49,483 bases of DNA from Flavobacteriales bacterium (GTDB taxonomy: Bacteria; Bacteroidota; Bacteroidia; Flavobacteriales_D; Parvicellaceae). The stretch covers positions 1-49,483 of the forward strand of contig JAQXDK010000018.1 of assembly GCA_029251405.1 (NCBI GenBank), written 5' to 3'. A program made the position numbers and the translations under genes. The notes beneath the pieces are model-generated. The model did not search any database. It worked only from the letters and a program-made list of their open reading frames with translations, and was not told where the DNA came from. Below are positions 1 to 8,427 of the stretch, piece after piece; position 1 is the first letter of the stretch; each line of letters begins with the position of its first letter.

Positions 1-48
1 ATTAAAACTGTTGACGGTAGAATTACTAAAACAGTGACTGTTCAATAA
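1..48 (+). CDS. 3' end of a CDS, probable T9SS-secreted protein (partial)
   Basis: The first 15 codons read in frame to a TAA at 46-48 and give a C-terminus ending in TKTVTVQ. Short basic/hydrophobic endings of this kind close the T9SS type A sorting domains of Bacteroidota proteins. The strong terminator just downstream and the T9SS cargo gene that follows fit this reading. The gene starts outside the window, so the product itself cannot be named. The call rests on 15 residues and on context. Confidence 0.5.
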   Translation: MKTVDGRITKTVTVQ

Positions 49-70
49 CAGTTAACAAATTTAAAATTAC

Positions 71-99
71 AAAGGGAGCTTTTTTAGCTCCCTTTTTTT
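71..99 (+). terminator. Intrinsic terminator
   Basis: AAAGGGAGCT pairs with AGCTCCCTTT around a five-T loop (10-bp stem including the A/T pairs, 7 bp GC-containing core) and runs straight into a T-tract. It ends the partial CDS at 1-48 and insulates the gene starting at 125. Confidence 0.9.
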
Positions 100-124
100 A
101 TATTTATAAAAAAAAATTAACAGA

Positions 125-2365
125 ATGAAAAAAATTACTTTACTATTTATCTCAACTGTTTTAAGTTGTGCATTTTATGCTACTAATCACAATGTGACCA
201 CAGTAGGAAACACTTTTAGTCCAGCAAATATTACAATAAATCAAGGCGATACTGTTACGTGGACTAATGGTGGAGGAAGTCATAATGTAAATGCTACTTT
301 AGCCACTTACCCAAATAACCCAGAAGGTTTTGGAAATAGCGTTAGTTCGTCTTCTTGGACTTTACAACATGTTTTTTCAATACCGGGAACCTACGATTAC
401 CAATGCGATCCTCATACTGGGATGGGTATGGTAGGGACAGTTGTTGTTAATACTGTCTCAACACCAAGTGATTTAACCTTCACTGCTATAATGGACCTTA
501 CTACACCTTCAGCGGGAAATACGGGTAAAGCACTTTTATTAACTGCTAACCAAAGTATTTCTGATTTAAGTATTTATGGAGTTGGTTCTGCTACTAATGG
601 AACTGGGTCAGATGGAGAAGAATATACTTTTCCAGCTATTTCAATAAATGCTGGGCAACATGTTATAATTTGTAGAGATAGTACTGCTTTGTCAAATTAT
701 TTTAATGGTTGTCTAGAACAATTTGCAGGTGCACAATATCCAAATCTAATTATTCAAAGTTCTACTGAGCCTAGTGGAAACGGTAATGATGCTTATGAAT
801 TATTTGAAAACGGATTGGTCGTTGAAACTTTTGGTGATATTACACATACTTACGGTACTAATTATCCATCTATTCCTTGGGGGTATAGAGATTCTTGGGC
901 ATGGAAAGATACGGCTGCGTCAAATGTTGGTAATTGGGTGTTTGGAGGCGATAATTGTACAGACGGATCTACAACCATACAAACATCAAATTGTCCATTT
1001 CCTCTTTGTCCGTCAGTGGTTACATATAACGTAACGTTAGAAGTTAATACAGCTTCCATCTATCAAAATGGAGGAACTGTGGGTCCTAATGGGATGTATG
1101 CAGGTGGAGGATTTGTAGGTAATGCTATGGGTTTACAATTAACACAGAGCACAACTGATACTCTAAAATGGTTTGGTAATGCTACTGTTATTGCTGGGTC
1201 TGGACCAAATCATTATACTTTTTTAAACAGCCCAACTAATGGTGGAGACTGGAATGCTAAAGAAAATTTAGCAGGTCTTCCTTGTGGAGATCCAACAAAC
1301 TATAATGATAGATTGTTGCCAAATATCTTTTCAGATACTACGATTCAACATTGTTTTGGAAGTTGTGAAACAGACGGTTCTTGTCCGCCACCGCCATCAA
1401 GTTTTGTAAATATCACCTTTACTTTAAACGTTTCCTCCATAATTAGTTCAGGTGGTGTTATTGATCCTACTGGAATGTTTATAGCTGGTGGTGGAAATTT
1501 TGGAATTCCTGGTGATAATCCTATGACAGATTTAGGAAATGGAACGTGGAGTTTTACTATTAATAAACCCATTGGTTTTACATCTGATTACACATTTACA
1601 AATGGAGATTCTGGATGGGGAGCTAAGGAAAACATATCTGGATTACCTTGTGCAGTACCTCCTTACGACGATAGAAATTTAGCACCTGTTTATTCTGACA
1701 CCACGATACAGCATTGTTTTGGTACTTGTGATTATGATGGAACTTGTAATTCTGTTGTAAATCCTCCTGCTTCTGTAAATGTTACTTTTCAAGTAGATAT
1801 GTCTGAAGTAACTGATCCTTACAGTGTTCCTGAAATCAATGCAACATTTAATAGTTGGTGTGGAAATTGTAATGCCATGAGTGATACGGATAACGATAGT
1901 GTATGGGATGTTACAATTGCTTTAATTCCTGGAGATACAATTGAATATAAATATTCAGCAGATTCTTGGACTATTCAAGAAACAAATGACCCAGGTGCTT
2001 CTTGTACAAATGGAGATTCAACTTATACAAATAGAGTGCTAGTAATTCCTAATTCTGATATGATTTTGGATGTAGTTTGCTGGGCAAGTTGTGATCCGTG
2101 TGTCTCAGTTCCACCTATTGGAATTGAAGATAACTTGAATAGCGTTTCAATTTTCCCTAATCCAGCCAGTGTAGTAATTAATATATCTTCTTCTCAAATT
2201 ATTGAAAGAATTGAGGTTTTGGATTTAATTGGTAGGATAGTTAAAATTGATAATCCTAACAGTTCTTTCACTACTTTAGATATTTCAGATTTAAACGGAA
2301 ATATATATTTTATTAAATACACAATAAATGGTGAGGTGAAATCTGAAAAGATTTTAATAAGGTAG
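125..2365 (+). CDS. Modular T9SS-secreted protein: cupredoxin + LTD-like + three beta-sandwich modules
   Basis: Secreted multidomain protein of 746 aa. Residues 1-19 are a signal peptide. Residues 20-110 are a plastocyanin-like cupredoxin with a complete type 1 copper set: His53, Cys94, His97 and Met102 (C-x2-H-x4-M). Residues 115-295 form a lamin-tail-like (LTD) domain homologous to the gene at 2448. Residues 298-420 and 427-541 are two copies of a module with a (A/G)GGxF core, a KEN(I/L)xGLPC motif and a SDTTIQHCFG-type end. Residues 550-658 are a divergent Cys-rich third module. Residues 670-746 are a T9SS type A sorting domain with FPNP at 677-680. Family knowledge says T9SS cargo is released or anchored at the cell surface after tail cleavage. 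A copper-binding, electron-transfer or adhesive surface role is inferred. No catalytic domain is seen. A terminator lies on each side, so it is probably monocistronic. Confidence 0.85.
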   Translation: MKKITLLFISTVLSCAFYATNHNVTTVGNTFSPANITINQGDTVTWTNGGGSHNVNATLATYPNNPEGFGNSVSSSSWTLQHVFSIPGTYDYQCDPHTGMGMVGTVVVNTVSTPSDLTFTAIMDLTTPSAGNTGKALLLTANQSISDLSIYGVGSATNGTGSDGEEYTFPAISINAGQHVIICRDSTALSNYFNGCLEQFAGAQYPNLIIQSSTEPSGNGNDAYELFENGLVVETFGDITHTYGTNYPSIPWGYRDSWAWKDTAASNVGNWVFGGDNCTDGSTTIQTSNCPFPLCPSVVTYNVTLEVNTASIYQNGGTVGPNGMYAGGGFVGNAMGLQLTQSTTDTLKWFGNATVIAGSGPNHYTFLNSPTNGGDWNAKENLAGLPCGDPTNYNDRLLPNIFSDTTIQHCFGSCETDGSCPPPPSSFVNITFTLNVSSIISSGGVIDPTGMFIAGGGNFGIPGDNPMTDLGNGTWSFTINKPIGFTSDYTFTNGDSGWGAKENISGLPCAVPPYDDRNLAPVYSDTTIQHCFGTCDYDGTCNSVVNPPASVNVTFQVDMSEVTDPYSVPEINATFNSWCGNCNAMSDTDNDSVWDVTIALIPGDTIEYKYSADSWTIQETNDPGASCTNGDSTYTNRVLVIPNSDMILDVVCWASCDPCVSVPPIGIEDNLNSVSIFPNPASVVINISSSQIIERIEVLDLIGRIVKIDNPNSSFTTLDISDLNGNIYFIKYTINGEVKSEKILIR

Positions 2366-2390
2366 ATAAGAATTACATATTGGTAATATT

Positions 2391-2425
2391 AAGAGCAAAG
2401 CGACTGACTTTGCTCTTTTTTTTTT
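2391..2425 (+). terminator. Intrinsic terminator
   Basis: AAGAGCAAAG pairs perfectly with CTTTGCTCTT (10 bp, 7-nt loop), followed by a run of T. It ends transcription of the large modular gene and separates it from the operon starting at 2448. Confidence 0.93.
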
Positions 2426-2447
2426 AATTTTAGTTTAAAAGTATATT

Positions 2448-3287
2448 ATGAAAATAACCAGTTCAATTTTAATATTCATTGCTTTTGTTCTAAATATAAC
2501 AAGTCAAGCAAGTTTAGAACTTGTGGGAATATTAGATTTAGATTTGCCTGAAGGTGGTTCTTCTGGAAAGGCTATACATTTAAAAGCCAATCAATATATA
2601 ACAAACTTAAGTGATTACGGAATCGGCATTGCTAATAACGGAGGTGGAACTGATGGTCAGGAATATGATTTTCCAAATATAGTTTTAAATTCAGGCGATC
2701 ATATTATTGTTTGTCGAGATACGTTAGCAATTAAATATTATTTTTCAGGATGTAATTCTTTTAATTTTATAATTCAAGACGATTCTTCTGTAATTACCCA
2801 AAATGGTGATGACGCCGTAGAGTTATATGAAAATGGTATTGTTATAGAAACATTTGGTGATGTAAATATTGACGGATCAGGGGAGCTATGGGAATACAAA
2901 GACTCTTGGGCTTATAAAATAGATACTGGTTCTATAATTTTTAGTGGTTTCAGTTGGATTACTGGAGGTGTTGATTGTACAGACTTTTCTGTCACGTCTC
3001 TTTCTTCAAATTGTCCGTATCCGTTTTGTTCTCAAATTAACACAGATATATCTATTCTAAATCCTCTTTCAGTAGCTATTTATCCTAATCCTTGCTTAGA
3101 TAAATTGTTTGTCAATTCTAAAAATAAAATTAAACTTTTAGAAATATTAAATATTAGAGGTCAGATAGTTTCTAGTTTCTGCACTAACCAATCTTATATT
3201 GATGTGTCTGATTTAGAATTAGGAATTTATTTCATTAAAGTTTCCAATAATGAAAATATTTCGCTTTTAAAATTCTTTAAAAATTAA
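2448..3287 (+). CDS. T9SS-secreted LTD-domain protein
   Basis: Protein of 279 aa with a signal peptide (about 1-21), one LTD-like domain (about 22-195) and a C-terminal T9SS type A sorting domain that starts at a YPNP motif. The LTD part aligns along its length with residues 115-295 of the upstream protein (shared GKAxxLxANQ, EYxFPxI, ELxENGxVxETFGD and CPxPxC), so the two are paralogous. LTD domains are known from surface and secreted bacterial proteins, often beside nucleases or phosphoesterases. No such domain is present here and the ligand is unknown. The next ORF starts 2 nt after the stop and no terminator intervenes, so this is probably the first gene of the operon that runs to 7639. 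Confidence 0.8.
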   Translation: MKITSSILIFIAFVLNITSQASLELVGILDLDLPEGGSSGKAIHLKANQYITNLSDYGIGIANNGGGTDGQEYDFPNIVLNSGDHIIVCRDTLAIKYYFSGCNSFNFIIQDDSSVITQNGDDAVELYENGIVIETFGDVNIDGSGELWEYKDSWAYKIDTGSIIFSGFSWITGGVDCTDFSVTSLSSNCPYPFCSQINTDISILNPLSVAIYPNPCLDKLFVNSKNKIKLLEILNIRGQIVSSFCTNQSYIDVSDLELGIYFIKVSNNENISLLKFFKN

Positions 3288-3289
3288 CT

Positions 3290-3460
3290 ATGAAAAAGTT
3301 TTATTTGGCACGAATCTGTTTTACTTATATCACTAGTTTAAATTCGCAAATTATCTATAATTGGCAAAACTCTACTGAAGGATGGGTTAGTGGAGGTAAT
3401 TGTAATTTAACTGCTCAAACAGATGCAATGGCCTTTAAAAAGTTCATTGTAAATAATTAA
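3290..3460 (+). CDS. Small exported 56-aa protein or gene remnant
   Basis: An ATG 2 nt after the preceding stop opens a 56-codon frame ending TAA, 2 nt before the next ATG. Its N-terminus (MKKFYLARIC...) looks signal-peptide-like. The mature part is short and contains a GWVSGGNC motif that loosely recalls the WVFGG-x-NC and WITGG-x-DC ends of the two LTD domains upstream. The exact fit between two genes of a close-packed operon argues that it is translated or was recently a longer gene. It could be a remnant of a third LTD copy. I do not recognise a family. Confidence 0.45.
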   Translation: MKKFYLARICFTYITSLNSQIIYNWQNSTEGWVSGGNCNLTAQTDAMAFKKFIVNN

Positions 3461-3462
3461 TC

Positions 3463-4839
3463 ATGGTCAGATGTTTTATTTGGCTGATTATTTTCCTTTC
3501 ATTTTCTAATTCATTTAGTTCACAAAGTTTAATTTTAGGTGATTATATTCCAGGTAATGGTATTGTTCTTGCTAGTACAGATAACAATTATAAAGTAGTA
3601 TTAAGAGGGTATTCTCAGTCTTTATTCGAATCTAGAACCATTTCATATGATGATTCTTTAATTTCAGATAATAATAGATACAACAGATTTCGAGCAAGAA
3701 GAATTAGATTAAGATTATCAGGAATTCAATCTTACCCAGGTTTTAGTTACAGACTTCAACTTAATCTCGCAGAGTCTGAAGCAGATGACGGTTTATTATC
3801 TAATGTTTTATGGGACGCTTGGTTGGGTTACAATATCAATAAAACAAATAAAATAGTAATTGGTCAAAAGGGTACTCCTACCGATAATATGGAGGTTCAA
3901 ATGGCTTCTAATACTTTACAACTTCCAGAAAGAAGTAGACTTACTGGTGCTTTTTCAAGTATACGAGAAATTGGCTTGTTTTATGATAACAGAATTAAAA
4001 TTGGTAATAAAGCTGTCTTAAAATCTATGTTTAATATTACCACTGGAGATGGATATAGTTATAATGTTAATTCCAGAGATTATGGGGGTTTAAAATATGG
4101 TGCTAGAGTCAATATTCTTCCATTTGGACTATTTAGAAACTTTGGGCAGTTCAGGCAAGTAGATATGGTTAGAGAATTAACTCCAAAATTATTAATTGGA
4201 TTTAGTGGAAGTTTTAATAATGGAATGAGCAGTAGAAGAGGAAGAAGAAATGGTGATTTTTTATTTTACAATATTACAGGTTCAGACACCAGTTTAAGAT
4301 TACCTAATTATATAAAAATAGGTGCAGATTTACTTTTTAAATACAGGGGGTTTTCATTATTAGCAGAGTATGTCAATACTAATGCTTTTATTGCTGATGA
4401 TATTACTCATAGAAACGATAGATATGGGAGCGATCCAACACAAATAATAAGTTCTTTCGGTGCTTTTAAAGAAAATACTTTTTCATCTGTAAATCCAGAT
4501 GAATATGTTAAAAGACAACTCATATTGGGAAGTGGGTTTAATATTCAAGCAGGTTATTTATTTAAATCACTTTTATCTTTAGATGGGAGATTTACCAGGC
4601 TATCTCCAGACAAATTTTCATTTATGAATAATGCTACTTTTTATAATAGACAAAACTGTTACGAGATTGGTTGTAGTAAATATTTTAATAAAAATTATTC
4701 TTTTAAAATCCAAGCATCCTACAGGTTTGTTGATGATGCAAAATTAAGATTACAAAACTATGAAGGTACTGACTATGAAAGGTCAGAGTTTGATGCTTCT
4801 GAGAATATTTTCTATTTAATGGTTCAAATCGCTTTTTAA
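3463..4839 (+). CDS. Outer-membrane porin, Porin_O_P (OprP/OprO-like) family
   Basis: Protein of 458 aa with a signal peptide (about 1-21). The rest is a beta-barrel pattern of alternating residues with the family's landmarks: an early arginine-rich strand (FRARRIRLRLSG), a WDAWLGYNIN segment, an IGQKGTPTDNME segment, an SS-x-REIG block and a YGARVNILPFG block, finishing on an aromatic C-terminal strand (VQIAF). Pseudomonas members are phosphate or polyphosphate selective; the specificity of bacteroidetal members is not established. The stop overlaps the next start (TAATG), so the gene is translationally coupled to the carboxypeptidase. A second porin of the same family follows that gene. Confidence 0.83.
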   Translation: MVRCFIWLIIFLSFSNSFSSQSLILGDYIPGNGIVLASTDNNYKVVLRGYSQSLFESRTISYDDSLISDNNRYNRFRARRIRLRLSGIQSYPGFSYRLQLNLAESEADDGLLSNVLWDAWLGYNINKTNKIVIGQKGTPTDNMEVQMASNTLQLPERSRLTGAFSSIREIGLFYDNRIKIGNKAVLKSMFNITTGDGYSYNVNSRDYGGLKYGARVNILPFGLFRNFGQFRQVDMVRELTPKLLIGFSGSFNNGMSSRRGRRNGDFLFYNITGSDTSLRLPNYIKIGADLLFKYRGFSLLAEYVNTNAFIADDITHRNDRYGSDPTQIISSFGAFKENTFSSVNPDEYVKRQLILGSGFNIQAGYLFKSLLSLDGRFTRLSPDKFSFMNNATFYNRQNCYEIGCSKYFNKNYSFKIQASYRFVDDAKLRLQNYEGTDYERSEFDASENIFYLMVQIAF

Positions 4840-6362
4840 TGAGGTTTTTCACTTTTATAATTTCCACTTTTATCTTCTGCATAATTGTACATGCACAGGA
4901 TTCAAAAAAAATTTCTGAAAAATATTTTCCTGATTTTAATATTGATATTCCCACTCCAGCTTTCGATAAAAAAAAAGGATTTACAAACTATTCAGAAATG
5001 ATGTTGTTCTTAAATAAATGGTGTGAAAAATATCCTACTAAAATATCTTACCAATTTATAGGTAAGTCTCAAAAAGAGAAAAAAATTCCTATGGTTTTTA
5101 TAGGAGATGACAATCTTGATAATTTGAAAGTTTGTTTTATGGGTGGATTACATGGAAACGAACCTGCCAGTACAGAATCAATGTTATTTCTTATTCGCAA
5201 TTTATTGGAAGTCGATACCTTGAAGAGCATCTCCAACAGCTTAAATATTGCAATTATTCCAATGGCAAATATTGATGGATATGAAAAACAAAGTAGGTAT
5301 GCATCTAATGGTGAAGATCTAAATAGGGATCATACTAAGCTGTCAAATCAAGAAACAATAGCAATAAAGGAATCCATTAATAAGTTTTCACCAGATGTAA
5401 TGGTTGATTTCCATGAATACAAGCCTTACAGAGCTGATTTTGTAAATTTTGGAGAGTATGGAACTACTTCCATGTATGATTGTATGTTTTTATATTCTGG
5501 CAATTTAAATGTTTGTCCTACTATTAAAACAGTAATTGAAAAGACTTTTTTGCCACCTGCAAAATTAAAATTAGACGAAAACGGTTTGAAATATCACAAC
5601 TATTTATCTTCTAAACATAAGAATAACAAAATATACTTCAATTTAGGTTCCGTAAGTCCAAGATCAAGTGCTACCTCTTTTGCATTAGGAAATACAATCT
5701 CTATGTTAATGGAAATTAGAGGTGTAGGTTTAAATAGAAACTCTTTTAAAAGACGTGTTTATACCACCTATTTACTTGCTCATTCTTTTCTTAAGACTTC
5801 AATTGATAATTCTGAATATATTCAATCAATATTAAAAAACTGTAATAATTTTCCTGAAAAAATCACTATTAAATATAAAAGAGAAAAGTCTAATTATAAG
5901 CTCAATATGATAGATGTTTATAATAATGATATTATCGATGTGGATATTGTTTTGAATAACGGACTCAAATGTGAAAATCAAACTACCAGAAAACGTCCTT
6001 TTTATTACTTTATTGATAAAGATTTGAGTGTTGTAACAGATAAACTTAAAATTTTGGGATTAAACATTGATACTTTAAAATTTGATGAATTATTTGAGTT
6101 AGAATCTTATAAAATAATTTCACAAAAAAAATCATCTGTAAAGTTTCAAGGGTTTTATGAAAATATAGTTAGTACAACTATTGTGAAAGAACAAAAAGTT
6201 TTAAAAAAAGGAACCTTTGTTGTTCCAATGGATCAAAGAAAATCAAACTTAGCTGTTGAAACACTAGAGCCTGAAATGTTATCTGGTTTTTTAAGATTTA
6301 ATGTTATTGAACCCAACGATATTCAAAAAATTTATCGGTATACTTTAAATAAAAAATTATGA
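4839..6362 (+). CDS. Secreted M14-family zinc carboxypeptidase
   Basis: Protein of 507 aa with a signal peptide ending near HAQ (about 20). The M14 domain spans about 45-310. Its zinc ligands are visible as His105-x2-Glu108 (GGLHGNE) and His192 (VDFHEY). Asn162-Arg163 (EDLNRDH) binds the substrate carboxylate, and the general base is Glu292 (LMEIRG). All catalytic positions are kept, so an active metallocarboxypeptidase is expected in the periplasm or outside. The C-terminal 200 residues are a non-catalytic, probably beta-rich region. The gene overlaps both neighbours (TAATG upstream, ATGA downstream), sitting between two Porin_O_P genes, which suggests that cleavage and outer-membrane passage are linked. 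The substrate is unknown. Confidence 0.85.
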   Translation: MRFFTFIISTFIFCIIVHAQDSKKISEKYFPDFNIDIPTPAFDKKKGFTNYSEMMLFLNKWCEKYPTKISYQFIGKSQKEKKIPMVFIGDDNLDNLKVCFMGGLHGNEPASTESMLFLIRNLLEVDTLKSISNSLNIAIIPMANIDGYEKQSRYASNGEDLNRDHTKLSNQETIAIKESINKFSPDVMVDFHEYKPYRADFVNFGEYGTTSMYDCMFLYSGNLNVCPTIKTVIEKTFLPPAKLKLDENGLKYHNYLSSKHKNNKIYFNLGSVSPRSSATSFALGNTISMLMEIRGVGLNRNSFKRRVYTTYLLAHSFLKTSIDNSEYIQSILKNCNNFPEKITIKYKREKSNYKLNMIDVYNNDIIDVDIVLNNGLKCENQTTRKRPFYYFIDKDLSVVTDKLKILGLNIDTLKFDELFELESYKIISQKKSSVKFQGFYENIVSTTIVKEQKVLKKGTFVVPMDQRKSNLAVETLEPEMLSGFLRFNVIEPNDIQKIYRYTLNKKL

Positions 6363-7639
6363 CAAGAATAATAGTATCCTTCTTTTTAACCTGTTTACTT
6401 TCATTGAATTTATCGTCTCAAGAGGTTCAATTAATAAATGAATCCAGTTATGATAAGAATAATAGTTACAAATACCAATTAGGATCTGGGTTAGTGTTTA
6501 ATTTTGATGACAGCACCCATGTATTTAAAATTGGTGGAATGGTGCAATCCAGATTTTTGAATGAAAATTTTAAGGATTCACTTACAGAAGCATTTAATTA
6601 TTTTGGTATAAAAAGATCTTATTTTAATTTAAGTGGTTCATTAAATAATGGAAGATTTTCATTTTTAGTTCAAACTAATTTTAGTGAATCTTTTCCTTTA
6701 TTAGATGCTTGGATAGGTTGTCATCCAAATGAAAATATAAGTTTGTTTTTTGGTCAAAAAATGTCGCCGTTTAATAACCTTTCTATGCAGATAATGGAAT
6801 ATGATTTACAGTTTGCTTCCAGAAATTATTTATCTCAAACATTTACAAATTTAGGTAGAGAATTTGGTGTTTTCTTAGAAAGTAAATTTAATCTTGGTAA
6901 GATAGGAGTTAAATCTTCTTTAGCAGTAACGAGTGGAGATGGAATTAATTCCTTTGGACAAAATTCTTTAGATAGTGACCAAGGTGGCTTTAAATACGGT
7001 GGAAGAATTAATCTATACCCATTTGGATTCTTTAAATCTAATAATGAATTGGTTGGACATGATTTTGCTAAAGAGAATAATTTAAAATTATTAATTGGTG
7101 GCGCTTCTAGTCTTAATATTGGATCTAGTCATAAGTTAGGTGAGGGGCATTATAATGAAAATCATCTTAGCGATGCTACATTTATGTTCTTCGATTCTTC
7201 AGGAAATAAAATATTACCAAATTACTTGAAAAATTATGTTGATGTTTTATTAAAATATAAAGGATGGAATGTTTTGTTTGAGTATGTAAATACAGCTGGC
7301 TATAAATTACAAGGTAGTTCATTGAATTCATCAGGCTCTAATTTACTTGAACCCACCGAAATAAGTCAATATTTAATTTTGGGAAATGCCTACAACCTAC
7401 AAGTTGGTTATTTATTTAATAGTAGCTGGTCTTTAGATGCAAAGTGGGGTCAATCTTTTTACGAGTTTAAAGAAACTTATTCATTGTTACAGAATTACGA
7501 TTCAATGGGGGGAGGAATAACTAAATATTTTTCAAATAGAGCTATTAAAGCACAATTAATGGCTAATTATATAAATTTCCCAAACAATACTAAAATAAAC
7601 AGGTTAAATATTGAATGTCTTTTACAAGTTGTTTTTTAG
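6359..7639 (+). CDS. Second Porin_O_P outer-membrane porin
   Basis: Protein of 426 aa with a signal peptide (about 1-20) and the same barrel landmarks as the porin at 3463: IKRSYFNLSG strand, LDAWIG, FFGQKMSPFNN, LGREFG, KYGGRINLYPFG and a C-terminal strand ending LLQVVF. The two porins are clearly related but diverged, so this is an old duplication or a hetero-pair rather than a recent copy. The start overlaps the carboxypeptidase stop as ATGA. The stop codon interlocks with that of the convergent gene on the other strand, with no terminator between them. Confidence 0.82.
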   Translation: MTRIIVSFFLTCLLSLNLSSQEVQLINESSYDKNNSYKYQLGSGLVFNFDDSTHVFKIGGMVQSRFLNENFKDSLTEAFNYFGIKRSYFNLSGSLNNGRFSFLVQTNFSESFPLLDAWIGCHPNENISLFFGQKMSPFNNLSMQIMEYDLQFASRNYLSQTFTNLGREFGVFLESKFNLGKIGVKSSLAVTSGDGINSFGQNSLDSDQGGFKYGGRINLYPFGFFKSNNELVGHDFAKENNLKLLIGGASSLNIGSSHKLGEGHYNENHLSDATFMFFDSSGNKILPNYLKNYVDVLLKYKGWNVLFEYVNTAGYKLQGSSLNSSGSNLLEPTEISQYLILGNAYNLQVGYLFNSSWSLDAKWGQSFYEFKETYSLLQNYDSMGGGITKYFSNRAIKAQLMANYINFPNNTKINRLNIECLLQVVF

Positions 7640-8427
7640 TTTTTTTTTAAACCTTTAATGATTTTAAAGGCAACTTTTTGAAATAACGGAGCGGTATTCC
7701 TTTCTGTTATTATGTAGTAAATCTTTTTACCGTCAATATTTTCTCCTTCAAATCTTCTAGGAAGTCCAATAGGACTCTCATTAGTGATTATAGAATAGAA
7801 AACACATGCCGAAAGGTATGTAGCATTTGGTGAGGGGTGTTTATTATCATCCATGTATAGCTTTATTTCTGGATTGTTTTTCTCAATGTATGAGAAAGCA
7901 TTACCTACTGGAACATAAACCGCGCTATTGAGCTTAGATAGGGAGTCAAGTAACTCCATAGTATTGTGTTTTCTAGACTTAGATACATTTTGGAGATAAG
8001 GATATTCCCAAGTTCCATATACTAAAGGAATGGCGTTATTTGCTTTAGAATAATTAATAAAAAGGTTAAGATATTTCGCACACGTATCTATATTTAAGAG
8101 GGGATTGGTACTGTGATCATTAAGGACTACATAATTATATTTTTTTATTGGATAATTATTTTCTAAGTGTAAATTCCAGTGTTTTTTCAAGTCGCTTCCA
8201 CCAATTGTAATTTGGTCAACCTCAATATTTTTATTGCTTTTAACAAACATGGATTCTAAAACCTGCGGTAAATTCCAGTAGAAAGTAAAACTATTTCCAA
8301 TCATTAGAATCTTCGTACTCTTTGTCGTGTCACTAGTGAAATCTAAATTTTCAATGGAGTTGCTGTAACTTGATAAGCAAGAAAATGAAATATAAATAAA
8401 AAAGAAAAATTTAAAAATTACTTCCAT
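7636..8427 (-). CDS. Exported SGNH/GDSL-type hydrolase
   Basis: Predicted esterase/lipase-like hydrolase. Block I is the GNSFT motif with the nucleophile Ser, block II is GGS, block III is an LNDHS segment, and the D-x2-H of block V lies in DDNKHPSPNATY. I chose the ATG at 8427 because translation from there begins with a hydrophobic signal peptide (MEVIFKFFFFIYISFSC). A longer in-frame start at 8484 would add 19 residues inside the upstream gene and bury the signal. The gene overlaps the LTD lipoprotein gene upstream by 17 nt, so the two are co-transcribed. It may be a carbohydrate esterase; the substrate cannot be told. Confidence 0.72.
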   Translation of the reverse strand: MEVIFKFFFFIYISFSCLSSYSNSIENLDFTSDTTKSTKILMIGNSFTFYWNLPQVLESMFVKSNKNIEVDQITIGGSDLKKHWNLHLENNYPIKKYNYVVLNDHSTNPLLNIDTCAKYLNLFINYSKANNAIPLVYGTWEYPYLQNVSKSRKHNTMELLDSLSKLNSAVYVPVGNAFSYIEKNNPEIKLYMDDNKHPSPNATYLSACVFYSIITNESPIGLPRRFEGENIDGKKIYYIITERNTAPLFQKVAFKIIKGLKKN

